Shown here in pieces: positions 35,374-42,829 of a DNA stretch of 42,829 nucleotides; the stretch's first letter is position 1; each line of letters opens with the position of its first letter. The stretch lies in contig CAZSOU010000014.1 of assembly GCA_964608595.1 (NCBI GenBank), forward strand, positions 1 to 42,829, written 5' to 3'. The notes beneath the pieces are model-generated. The model did no database searches, had not been told where the DNA came from, and worked only from the letters and a program-made list of their open reading frames with translations. The position numbers were made by a program, and so were the translations under genes. The DNA is from Oleiagrimonas sp964608595. GTDB lineage: Bacteria > Pseudomonadota > Gammaproteobacteria > Xanthomonadales > Rhodanobacteraceae.

Positions 35374-35715
35374 TCAAGCCATGCGGTCGCCGGTCACCGC
35401 GTGTTTCTTGTGCCGCAAATGGACCACGAGGTTGTAGACCGACACGAACGCCGGAAACAGGTTGGACATGATGCCGACCGCGTCGTTCTTGCCGAAAATG
35501 AAGTAGGCCAGCAACAGCACGCTGCCGGATACCGACAGCCACCAGAACATCTGCGGCATCACCACGCGCTTGTGCTTGCGCGTGGCATACAGTTGCACGA
35601 ACCAGCGGCTGGTGAACATCGCCATGCCGAGGAAACCGACGGCCTTCCATGGAGTCAACTCGAATGTCACCAGGGCATGAATGATGTGATGCCACTGCGA
35701 AATGAGGTATTCCAT
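35374..35715 (-). CDS. LAB_N (lipid-A-disaccharide synthase N-terminal) domain membrane protein
   Basis: A 113-residue protein with three or so transmembrane helices. It matches the small LAB_N domain: WKAVGFLGMAMFTSRWFVQL, then VVMPQMFWWLSVSGSVLLLA, and a last helix with FVSVYNLVVHLR. In other bacteria this domain is fused to LpxB or stands alone next to lipid A or glycosyltransferase genes. Here it stands alone 49 bp after comEC. The exact job is unknown. Start chosen at the ATG at 35715 (MEYLISQWHH); the open frame upstream overlaps comEC. Confidence 0.85.
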   Translation of the reverse strand: MEYLISQWHHIIHALVTFELTPWKAVGFLGMAMFTSRWFVQLYATRKHKRVVMPQMFWWLSVSGSVLLLAYFIFGKNDAVGIMSNLFPAFVSVYNLVVHLRHKKHAVTGDRMA

Positions 35716-35764
35716 GGAAGTTCGCCTTGCGCGGAGAAAAGCGCATTTTAGCAAGCGCTCGGTA

Positions 35765-38095
35765 TCATTCGCGCCAATAGCGATCCTCATGCAAGCGCCA
35801 ACGCCGCGCCACGCGGGGCGAACCGGTTGCCGGGAAAACCACCTCGACGGCGCCCGATGTGGCCGTGTTCAGAAACGGCACGCCGGCGTCCGCATAGCGT
35901 TCGACGACGGCCTCGGCCGGGTGATGGTACCGATTGAGCCACCCGGCCGATGCCACGGCCAGACGCGGACTCAGCATGGTGATGAACTGCTCGCTGGATG
36001 AGGTCTTGCTGCCATGATGCGGCACCAGCAACACCAACGGCGGTCCATCGCCGACAGCCTGCGCAACTTGCGGTTCCACCCGACGGGATATGTCGCCGGG
36101 CAGCAGTGCCCGACCGCCTTGGCCGGTAACCAGCAACACGCACGAATCGTCGTTGTCGCTGTAGGCATGGGCCAGGTCGCGGTCCGGACTGACCACACGA
36201 AAACGCACGCCGTCCCACGTCCAATGCTGTCCGGCGCGACACGGTTTCATGCCCAGCCCGACACGCTCGGGCTCTCCGCTCAACCGACGCGCATCAGGGA
36301 AGGCGTCGACGACAGCGGCCGCGCCGCCGGCATGGTCGTTGTCGCCGTGGCTGATCATCAAAGTGTCCAGGTGGTGCACGCCGCGGGCACGCATCAAGGG
36401 CAACACCGCCACGCGCCCCAGGTCGAAGCCCGACGGATAGCGCGCGCCGGCGTCGTACAACAGAGCATGATGACGCGTGCGTATCAGCACCGACAAACCC
36501 TGTCCCACGTCGATTACCCACATCCGGAACGCGCCCTGCGCCGGGGAGGAGAGTGGCGGCAACAACAACGGCAGAAAAAGCGTCAAACCCAACCAGCGCA
36601 ACGGCATGCCGCGCGGCAGGAACAACCACAACGCCCCCAATGTCGCCAACGCCATCGCCAACGGGCCAACCGATGGCGGATACCAGTGCGCACCCGGCCA
36701 CTGCGCCAGATGTTCGAGCAGCCCCCACAGAAGATGCATGACCCATGCCGCCATGCGCCACAGCAGGCCCGCCGCGCCCGTCCAGAATGGCAACACGAAC
36801 GTACCCAGCAACGTCAGCGGCACCACCACGAGACTGACCACCGGCACGGCAATCAGATTCGAGAGTGCGCCAACCACCGACGCCTGCCCGAAAAACCACA
36901 GCGTCAATGGCAACAGGGCCACCGTCATCAAAAGCTGCGTGACCCCCAACACCTTCACATGGCCCCACAGGCTGCGCGGCTGGGCCAGCCCGATCATCAA
37001 AAACGCCACACCGACGAACGACAACCAGAAACCGGCGGACAACACCGACAACGGATCACACACCACGATCACCAGCAATGCCGTGGCCAAGGTCTGGATT
37101 CCTCCGGTGCTGCGACGGAAACAACGCGCCAGCGCCACCACGGCGATCATCAACAAGGTGCGATCGGTGGGCAGACCGAAACCGGCCATGGCGCCATAAC
37201 CGACAGCGACAACCAGTGCGGCCAGCCCCTGGGCCACTTGTCGCGGCACCCAACGCCCGAGGCCGGGAAACAGCCACCACAACGCATAAACCAGCCAGGC
37301 GCCGACCAGGGCCGCCACACCGACGTGAAAACCGGAAATCGCCAAAAGGTGGGAAATGCCGTTGGCCCGCGCGACGTCCCAATCATGGTCGCTGAGCGCG
37401 CGCGTGTCGCCAACCGCGAGTGATTGCAGCAGATGCGCATCGTGCGTATCGGGTACGGCCCGGCCGATGGCCGCGGAAACACCGGCACGCAAGCGGTCCA
37501 CGCACCAGCCCGCGCGCCCCAGTTCATGGTTGTCGCCTTTGTCGCGCACGTAGCCGGTGGCCACTTCGCGTCGTTCCAACGCACTGCGCTCGCTGTCGTA
37601 GCTGCCGGGGTCGAGCAACGAGCGCGGCCTTTTCAGGCGCAGACGCAAATGCCAGCGGGTACACGGCGCGGGCTTTCCCGCCGGCGCGCCGTACCACGAC
37701 ACACGCGTTCGACCCTGCAACGCGATGGGTTCGCCGTCCAGCGACGCGTGTTTCACATCCAGAACGAAACGGTTGGATATGTGCCCGTCACGCGGCAAGC
37801 CGCCGACCGTTCCGACCACGTCAATATCACTTTTTTCCAAATGCCGCGGCAAACGCGATTGCATCGCCAGGTCGCCGCGAAACGACGCCCATGCGATGCC
37901 CAGGATCAGGATCGCCAGCCAACGCAGACGCGGCCAACGCCAGGCGGCTGTCAACGCGATGATCGCCAGGCACCCGTCCAGCCAATGTGGCGGCAAGTGC
38001 GTCCACCATTGCACCGACACCACGCCGATCAGGAAGGCCACGGCAATCGCGACAATTCCGACCCGGCCGCTGCTGTTGTCTTGCTTCCCTGGCAT
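35765..38095 (-). CDS. comEC: DNA internalization competence protein ComEC/Rec2
   Basis: Inner-membrane channel that brings single-stranded DNA into the cytoplasm during natural transformation. The 776-residue protein has N-terminal helices, a periplasmic DUF4131 region, the multi-helix Competence domain (ISHLLAISGFHVGVAALVG; GAMAGFGLPTDRTLLMIAVV), and a C-terminal metallo-beta-lactamase domain with SHGDNDHAGG, LLPGDI and VPHHGS. All parts are intact, so the strain may be naturally competent. ATG at 38095 has GGGAGG about 9 bases upstream. It follows lolD by 27 bp. Confidence 0.95.
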   Translation of the reverse strand: MPGKQDNSSGRVGIVAIAVAFLIGVVSVQWWTHLPPHWLDGCLAIIALTAAWRWPRLRWLAILILGIAWASFRGDLAMQSRLPRHLEKSDIDVVGTVGGLPRDGHISNRFVLDVKHASLDGEPIALQGRTRVSWYGAPAGKPAPCTRWHLRLRLKRPRSLLDPGSYDSERSALERREVATGYVRDKGDNHELGRAGWCVDRLRAGVSAAIGRAVPDTHDAHLLQSLAVGDTRALSDHDWDVARANGISHLLAISGFHVGVAALVGAWLVYALWWLFPGLGRWVPRQVAQGLAALVVAVGYGAMAGFGLPTDRTLLMIAVVALARCFRRSTGGIQTLATALLVIVVCDPLSVLSAGFWLSFVGVAFLMIGLAQPRSLWGHVKVLGVTQLLMTVALLPLTLWFFGQASVVGALSNLIAVPVVSLVVVPLTLLGTFVLPFWTGAAGLLWRMAAWVMHLLWGLLEHLAQWPGAHWYPPSVGPLAMALATLGALWLFLPRGMPLRWLGLTLFLPLLLPPLSSPAQGAFRMWVIDVGQGLSVLIRTRHHALLYDAGARYPSGFDLGRVAVLPLMRARGVHHLDTLMISHGDNDHAGGAAAVVDAFPDARRLSGEPERVGLGMKPCRAGQHWTWDGVRFRVVSPDRDLAHAYSDNDDSCVLLVTGQGGRALLPGDISRRVEPQVAQAVGDGPPLVLLVPHHGSKTSSSEQFITMLSPRLAVASAGWLNRYHHPAEAVVERYADAGVPFLNTATSGAVEVVFPATGSPRVARRWRLHEDRYWRE

Positions 38096-38122
38096 GTCGT
38101 CGGCCTCCCTGGCCTCGTTGCA

Positions 38123-38842
38123 TCAGTGGTCGGTTGGCGTGACCAGGCGGCCTTCGGTCAATTCGAGCACCCGATCCATCCGCGACGCCAACGCCGGACT
38201 GTGCGTGACCAGCACGAAACTGGTGTCGATCTCGCGATTGAGCTCCAGCATCAACTCGTACACCTGGGCGGCATTCTTTTCGTCCAGATTGCCGGTCGGC
38301 TCGTCGCCGAGAATGCATGCCGGCCGCGTCACCAGCGCCCTCGCCACGGCGCAACGCTGACGCTCGCCGCCGGACATCTCTCCGGGTTTGTGGTGGATGC
38401 GATGTCCCAGCCCCACGCGCTCCAGCAGTTGCGTGGCCGACTGGCGCGTCTGGTCGATGGCGTTGCCACGAATCATCAGCGGCATGCAGACATTTTCCAG
38501 CGCCGTGAACTCCGGCAACAGGTGATGAAACTGGTAGATGAAACCCAGCGACTGGTTGCGCACTCGACCGCGCTCGGCATCCGGCAGCGCGGACAGGATG
38601 CGCCCGTCGATTTCCACTTCACCGGAGGTGGCCGTATCCAGACCGCCGACGATGTGCAGCAGCGTACTCTTTCCGGACCCCGACGCGCCCACGATGGCCA
38701 GCGTCTTGCCGCGTTCCAGTTCGAAATCGATGTCGCTCAACACTTCGGTGCGAAGACCGCCTTCGGCGTAGGTCTTGGCAATGTGGCTGACGCGGAGAAC
38801 GACAGGGTCGGTGGTGGTTGACGCGCTCGTGTTCTCACTCAT
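38123..38842 (-). CDS. lolD: Lipoprotein-releasing ABC transporter ATP-binding protein LolD
   Basis: ATPase that powers LolC/E to extract outer-membrane lipoproteins from the inner membrane. The 239-residue protein has Walker A GASGSGKST (52-60), the Q-loop IYQFHHLLPEF, the signature MSGGERQR, Walker B ILGDEPTGNL and the H-switch VLVTHS, all intact. The FHHLLPEFTALENV segment is typical of LolD. Its ATG overlaps the end of lolC by 8 bases, so the two are coupled. Confidence 0.97.
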   Translation of the reverse strand: MSENTSASTTTDPVVLRVSHIAKTYAEGGLRTEVLSDIDFELERGKTLAIVGASGSGKSTLLHIVGGLDTATSGEVEIDGRILSALPDAERGRVRNQSLGFIYQFHHLLPEFTALENVCMPLMIRGNAIDQTRQSATQLLERVGLGHRIHHKPGEMSGGERQRCAVARALVTRPACILGDEPTGNLDEKNAAQVYELMLELNREIDTSFVLVTHSPALASRMDRVLELTEGRLVTPTDH

Positions 38843-40073
38843 AACGCAGTGCCTGTGCCGGCTGGGTACGCGACGCACGCCAGGCGGGATAGATGGTGGC
38901 CAGCAGTGCAAAGACGAAGGACATGCCCGCAATCCAGCCGACATCGCTCCAGCGCAAATGGCTGGGGACTTCGCTGATGTAATAGACGTCGGGCGACAGG
39001 AACTGCACGTGGAACAGGTTCTGGATGGCGTCGACAATGTCCGGCACGTTGACGGCCAGCAACACACCGAACAACGTACCCAGGGCCACGCCCACCAGAC
39101 CGATCACCAGCCCCTGCACCATGAACACGCCCATGATGGTGCGCGGTGTCGCTCCCAGCGTTCGCAGAATGGCAATGTCCGATTGCTTGTCCGTCACGAC
39201 CATCACCAGCGACGACACCAGGTTGAATGCCGCGACGGCGATGATCAGCGACAGAATGATGAACATCACCACTTTTTCCATCGCCAGGGCCTTGAACAGA
39301 TTGGCGTTGGTGTCCTTCCAGGTCTGCACGCGATACATCTGTCCGAGCTGATCCATCAATTCATGCGCCACGGGGAAAGCCTGGTAGATGTTGTCCAGCC
39401 GCAAACGAATGCCGGTCGGACCCGGCAACTTGTACAGCGCCATGGCATCTTTCATGTTGATCAGCGCCAGGCCGGAGTCGAACTCCTGCATGCCGACGGA
39501 AAAAATGCCCACGACCGTAAAGCGACGCAACCGCGGCACGGCGCCCATGGGCGTCGCGGTGAAACTGGCCATCAGCGTGACCTTGTCACCGACACTCACG
39601 CCGAGCTGCATGGCGAGCTCGCTGCCCAGCACGATGTCCCAACTGCCCGGGGTGAGCGCATCGAGACTGCCGGCCTTCATGTGGGAACTGAAATCAACCA
39701 CACGCGACTCCAGCTCGGGCATGATGCCGCGTACCACCGCGCCGGTCTGTCCGCGCGCCTGCAGGTAGGCCTTGCTCTGCACATAGGGTGCGGCGCCTTC
39801 GACGTGCGGATCGGCTTCGGCCACTTTCAGCGCATGGGGCCAGTCCTGCACGCTGCGGCCCACGCCGGAAACCGTCGCTTGCGCCACCGCACCGAGGATG
39901 CGCGTGCGCATCTGGTAGTCGAAACCGTTCATCACCGAGATCACGGTAATCAACGCCATGATGCCGATGATGATGCCGAGCATCGACACCAGTGAAATGA
40001 ACGATATGAAATGATTGCGACGCTTGGCGCGGGTGTAGCGCAGGCCGATGAATAGCGAGAGGGGTCGAAACAT
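38835..40073 (-). CDS. lolC: Lipoprotein-releasing ABC transporter permease LolC/E
   Basis: Inner-membrane permease of the Lol system, 412 residues. Four helices: one near residues 22-48 (FISLVSMLGIIIGIMALITV), then a large periplasmic MacB_PCD domain (about 50-265), and three at the C-terminus (FIILSLIIAVAAFNLVSSLV and following). Only one permease gene is seen beside lolD, so the transporter may be a homodimer or the second copy may lie elsewhere. The N-terminus FIGLRYTRAKRRNHFISFIS is family-typical. Confidence 0.94.
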   Translation of the reverse strand: MFRPLSLFIGLRYTRAKRRNHFISFISLVSMLGIIIGIMALITVISVMNGFDYQMRTRILGAVAQATVSGVGRSVQDWPHALKVAEADPHVEGAAPYVQSKAYLQARGQTGAVVRGIMPELESRVVDFSSHMKAGSLDALTPGSWDIVLGSELAMQLGVSVGDKVTLMASFTATPMGAVPRLRRFTVVGIFSVGMQEFDSGLALINMKDAMALYKLPGPTGIRLRLDNIYQAFPVAHELMDQLGQMYRVQTWKDTNANLFKALAMEKVVMFIILSLIIAVAAFNLVSSLVMVVTDKQSDIAILRTLGATPRTIMGVFMVQGLVIGLVGVALGTLFGVLLAVNVPDIVDAIQNLFHVQFLSPDVYYISEVPSHLRWSDVGWIAGMSFVFALLATIYPAWRASRTQPAQALRYE

Positions 40074-40148
40074 GACGTCAGTTCACCGCTTGCGGCGCAA
40101 ATCGTGGCACGAACATGGGATACATCCTGGCGACATGAAAAGAGACGA

Positions 40149-40165
40149 TGCGGTCATCGACCGCA
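40149..40165 (-). terminator. Possible intrinsic terminator between ygfX and lolC
   Basis: TGCGGTC-ATC-GACCGCA is a perfect 7-bp stem with a 3-base loop. On the minus strand it is followed by TCGTCTCTTTTC, a T-rich run a few bases away. It could end sdhAB-sdhE-ygfX transcription before lolC, or act as an attenuator. Confidence 0.4.
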
Positions 40166-40218
40166 AACAGATCGCAGAGTGCCCGAAAACACACGGTGAC
40201 GGCAAGCCGGCATACGCC

Positions 40219-40641
40219 TCATCCCCTGTCGGAAACGGCTGACAAACGCATGCGAATACGCCTGCGCGTATCGGTATCGGCATTGTCGGGGAGCAGAATC
40301 AGCGACGTGCGTCCCAACCGCGCCGAGCGCAGCACGAGGAAGATGGCCGGACCCAGCCGATGCCCGCTGGCAAGCCGTGCCTCGACTTCGTCGCCTCCGA
40401 CCAAATGCACACGCCAGGTTCCGTCTCCACGCCAAGCGGCCGCACGCACGGTCTGGCGACGCATGCCCCGCAAGGCAAAACACGCGTAGCCACCGACCAG
40501 CACGCATGCCGCGATGACCATGATGAAAGGAAGGCGCGATATCACGATCGCGCCAAAAGCCAGCACCGTCATGCCGACAGCGCTGGCGACCAGCAGGCGC
40601 GACAGCCTGACGTCAAAGGTTATGTCGGGCGCGGATGGCAT
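40219..40641 (-). CDS. ygfX: YgfX/CptA family membrane protein
   Basis: Small inner-membrane protein of 140 residues: a double transmembrane segment (about 14-55) followed by a soluble beta-rich part (RRQTVRAAAWRGDGTWRVHL). In E. coli the relative YgfX (CptA) is encoded with SdhE (CptB) and was described as a toxin that disturbs MreB/FtsZ; whether that holds here is unknown. Its ATG lies 29 bases inside the 3' end of sdhE, so the two are translationally linked. A longer frame to 40818 is only an out-of-frame read of sdhE. Confidence 0.8.
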   Translation of the reverse strand: MPSAPDITFDVRLSRLLVASAVGMTVLAFGAIVISRLPFIMVIAACVLVGGYACFALRGMRRQTVRAAAWRGDGTWRVHLVGGDEVEARLASGHRLGPAIFLVLRSARLGRTSLILLPDNADTDTRRRIRMRLSAVSDRG

Positions 40642-40867
40642 CGATGATGGCCTGCCAATCGGCACGCGGCGCCTTGCCGTGCCCGATCGTCCAATCCCAA
40701 AGATCCGGATCCTGCACGTCCAGCAATTGGTCGAACGCCGTGCGGGCGTCCGCATCGGCATGTGGCCAGCACTCGGCCAGCCACCACCCGTAGAGCACGT
40801 CCAGCTCCCTGGTGCCACGCCGGCAACGCCAGCGCAAACGCTTCAACTGGGCGGAGTCGTCGTCCAT
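40613..40867 (-). CDS. sdhE: Succinate dehydrogenase assembly factor SdhE
   Basis: Helps attach FAD covalently to SdhA. The 84-residue protein is a five-helix-type domain with the key RGxxE-like motif in CRRGTRELDVLYGWWL and the conserved DLWDWTIG. Length matches E. coli SdhE (88). The ATG at 40867 gives MDDDSAQLKRLRWRC; no strong ribosome site precedes it, and a longer frame to 40933 is not family sequence. It lies 22 bp after sdhB, which fits its role, and overlaps ygfX. Confidence 0.92.
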   Translation of the reverse strand: MDDDSAQLKRLRWRCRRGTRELDVLYGWWLAECWPHADADARTAFDQLLDVQDPDLWDWTIGHGKAPRADWQAIIDAIRARHNL

Positions 40868-40889
40868 GAAACAAATGCCCGGGCCCGGC

Positions 40890-41672
40890 TCACACCGAGC
40901 GGCGAGCGACCATGGCCTTCTTGATTTCGGCAATGGCTTTGGCCGGGTTGAGTCCCTTGGGACAGGTGCGCGTGCAGTTCATGATGGTGTGGCAGCGATA
41001 CAACTTGAATGGATCTTCCAGGTCATCCAGACGCGCACCGGTGTCTTCGTCGCGACTGTCGGAAATCCAGCGGTACGCCTGCAGCAAAATGGCTGGCCCG
41101 AGATAGCGATCGCCATTCCACCAGTAGCTCGGGCAGGAAGTGGTGCAGCAGGCGCACAAGATGCACTCGTACAGGCCATCGAGCTTTCGACGATCTTCCG
41201 GCGACTGCAGCCGCTCGCTGTCCGACGGCGTCGGGCTTTGCGTACGCAACCAGGGTTTGATCGACGCGTACTGCGCATAAAAATGCGTCAGATCCGGGAC
41301 CAGATCCTTCACCACCGGCATGTGCGGCAGCGGGTAAACCTTGACCTCGTTGGCGCATTCGGCGATCGGCGTAATGCATGCCAACGTGTTGACGCCATCG
41401 ATGTTCATGGCACAGCTGCCGCAAATGCCCTCGCGGCACGAGCGGCGCAAGGTCAGCGTGGCGTCGACCTCGTTCTTGATCTTCAGCAGCGCGTCCAGAA
41501 CCATCGGCCCGCAGGATGCCGTGTCCACTTCGAACGTGTCCGTACGCGGCTTTTCGCCGCTGTCGGGGCTCCAGCGATACACCTTGAACGAGCGCGGTTT
41601 TTTCGCGTCCCTGGCAGGCCAGTGCTTGCCCGGCTGGATCTTGGAATTTTGCGGTAGCGTGAATTCTGCCAT
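40890..41672 (-). CDS. sdhB: Succinate dehydrogenase iron-sulfur subunit
   Basis: Passes electrons from the SdhA flavin to quinone. The 260-residue protein holds three clusters: [2Fe-2S] C79, C84, C87 and C99; [4Fe-4S] C170, C173, C176 plus C237; [3Fe-4S] C180, C227 and C233 (ligand assignment follows the family pattern). An extra cysteine is at 175. The C-terminus after the last cluster (CPKGLNPAKAIAEIKKAM) is typical. It follows sdhA after 105 bp, in which I see no signal. Confidence 0.97.
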   Translation of the reverse strand: MAEFTLPQNSKIQPGKHWPARDAKKPRSFKVYRWSPDSGEKPRTDTFEVDTASCGPMVLDALLKIKNEVDATLTLRRSCREGICGSCAMNIDGVNTLACITPIAECANEVKVYPLPHMPVVKDLVPDLTHFYAQYASIKPWLRTQSPTPSDSERLQSPEDRRKLDGLYECILCACCTTSCPSYWWNGDRYLGPAILLQAYRWISDSRDEDTGARLDDLEDPFKLYRCHTIMNCTRTCPKGLNPAKAIAEIKKAMVARRSV

Positions 41673-41777
41673 TGATCTTTCCCATGCGCTTTCGCGCGTA
41701 TGCCCTTCGATTCCGGCCTGCGGCCTGCCAGGGCGAATGGTTTTCCCGGTTTCCTGCTCTCGATGCCTTTCCGGTCC

Positions 41778-42829
41778 TCAATACACCCGCTTGGCCGGCG
41801 GCACGGACTGAACCTCGTCGGTCAAGGTGTTGCTGTGCACCGGCCGGTAATCGAACTGCGTTTCGCCCTTGTCGTTCACCCTGGCCAGCGTGTGCTTCAT
41901 CCAGTTTTCGTCGTCGCGGTCGGGGAAGTCCTCGCGCGCATGGCCGCCACGGGTTTCGGTGCGATTCTCGGCGCCGTACATGGTGGCCACGGCCTGGTCG
42001 AGCAGGTTGGAAAGTTCCAGCGTCTCGACCAGATCGGAGTTCCAGACCAGAGAGCGGTCGCTGACCTTGACGTCGCCGAACGAGGCGTGCACTTCGGAAA
42101 TCTTCTCGCAACCTTCCTTGAGCGTGTCGGCGGTACGGAACACGGCGGCGTCGTTTTGCATCGTGCGCTGCATGTGGTCGCGAATCTCCGCCGTCGGCGT
42201 GCCGCCATCGGCATGGCGGATCTTGTCGAAACGCTCCAGTGCCTTGTCCAACGCGCTGGATGGCAGATCCTTGTGCGGGGCGTCCGGCTTGATGATCTCG
42301 GCGCAACGGTGCGCCACGGCGCGACCGAATACCACCAGGTCCAGCAGCGAGTTGGAGCCCAGGCGGTTGCCACCGTGCACCGATACGCAAGCGGCTTCGC
42401 CGATGGCGAACAGGCCCGGTACCACGGCATCGTTGTCGTCGCCCTTCTTCTGCACCACTTCGCCGTGATAGTTGGTGGGAATGCCGCCCATGTTGTAGTG
42501 CACGGTCGGCAGGATCGGGATCGGCTCCTTGGTCACGTCCACGCCGGCAAAGATACGCGCCGATTCGGCGATACCCGGCAGCCGTTCGTGAATGACCTCC
42601 GGCCCCAGGTGCATCAGGTTGAGATACGCATGATCCTTGCGCTCGCCGACACCGCGACCCTCGCGGATCTCGATGGTGATGGCACGGCTGACCACGTCGC
42701 GCGAAGCCAGGTCCTTGGCGGTGGGCGCGTAGCGCTCCATGAAACGCTCGCCTTCGGAATTGGTGAGGTAGCCACCCTCGCCGCGCACGCCCTCGGTGAT
42801 CAGGCAGCCGGCACCGTAGATGCCGGTGG
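41778..42829 (-). CDS. sdhA: Succinate dehydrogenase flavoprotein subunit (partial, C-terminal part)
   Basis: Catalytic subunit that oxidises succinate to fumarate. The gene enters from the right edge, so the N-terminus with the FAD-binding dinucleotide fold and the flavin-linked histidine is outside the window. Visible parts include the active-site region HYNMGGIPTNYHGEV, the substrate-binding VHGGNRLGSNSLLDLVVFGR, and the C-terminal helical domain ending with AREDFPDRDDENWMKH and PPAKRVY. The frame continues without a stop to 42829. Next genes are sdhB and sdhE. Confidence 0.97.
   Translation of the reverse strand, partial: TGIYGAGCLITEGVRGEGGYLTNSEGERFMERYAPTAKDLASRDVVSRAITIEIREGRGVGERKDHAYLNLMHLGPEVIHERLPGIAESARIFAGVDVTKEPIPILPTVHYNMGGIPTNYHGEVVQKKGDDNDAVVPGLFAIGEAACVSVHGGNRLGSNSLLDLVVFGRAVAHRCAEIIKPDAPHKDLPSSALDKALERFDKIRHADGGTPTAEIRDHMQRTMQNDAAVFRTADTLKEGCEKISEVHASFGDVKVSDRSLVWNSDLVETLELSNLLDQAVATMYGAENRTETRGGHAREDFPDRDDENWMKHTLARVNDKGETQFDYRPVHSNTLTDEVQSVPPAKRVY

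Overview
The window is high-GC, densely packed gammaproteobacterial chromosome. Gene content and order (tpiA-secG-tRNA-Leu-nuo; lptE-holA-nadD-rsfS-rlmH-maf-rng-yhdP; sdhAB-sdhE-ygfX-lolCD-comEC) and GTAG-type REP hairpins point to the Xanthomonadales, most likely Rhodanobacteraceae (Rhodanobacter/Dyella-like). The genus is inferred. Most genes lie on the minus strand, so they read from high to low coordinate.

Layout. (1) 1-9428: respiratory complex I operon nuoABCDEFGHI and the start of nuoJ. A 265-bp element with perfect 31-bp terminal inverted repeats sits exactly at the nuoG/nuoH junction. (2) 9467-10912: tRNA-Leu(GAG), secG and tpiA upstream of nuo. (3) 11019-14583: a block of three genes (SDR, cardiolipin synthase, 2-oxoglutarate oxygenase) between tpiA and glmM, ending in a second inverted-repeat element (33-bp arms, one mismatch). 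(4) 14588-19824: glmM, folP, orn on minus; sbcB and a DUF2461 gene on plus. (5) 19830-27172: a REP-like element, then yhdP, rng, maf, rlmH and rsfS, with a REP whose end supplies the rlmH stop codon. (6) 27407-29250: a two-gene insertion between rsfS and nadD. It encodes a pesticin/T4-lysozyme-like muramidase with a Pro/Gly linker and a translationally coupled exported six-cysteine protein; it is the best candidate for an undescribed system (an antibacterial effector with its immunity protein). (7) 29354-34277: nadD, holA, lptE, leuS. (8) 34473-35348: a second SDR on plus. (9) 35374-42829: an LAB_N membrane protein, comEC, lolD, lolC/E, ygfX, sdhE, sdhB and the 3' part of sdhA.

How the parts work together. 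Complex I (Nuo) and succinate dehydrogenase (SdhA, SdhB, with flavinylation factor SdhE) feed electrons to quinone. SecG, LptE, LolCD and YhdP serve the envelope. Orn, RNase G, RlmH, RsfS, LeuS and HolA are housekeeping RNA, ribosome and DNA functions. No CRISPR array, complete transposase gene, rRNA or phage module was seen. No stretch longer than about 300 bases lacks a gene; the largest gaps are 1729-1996 (element), 14349-14587 (element) and 27173-27406 (candidate rsfS promoter).
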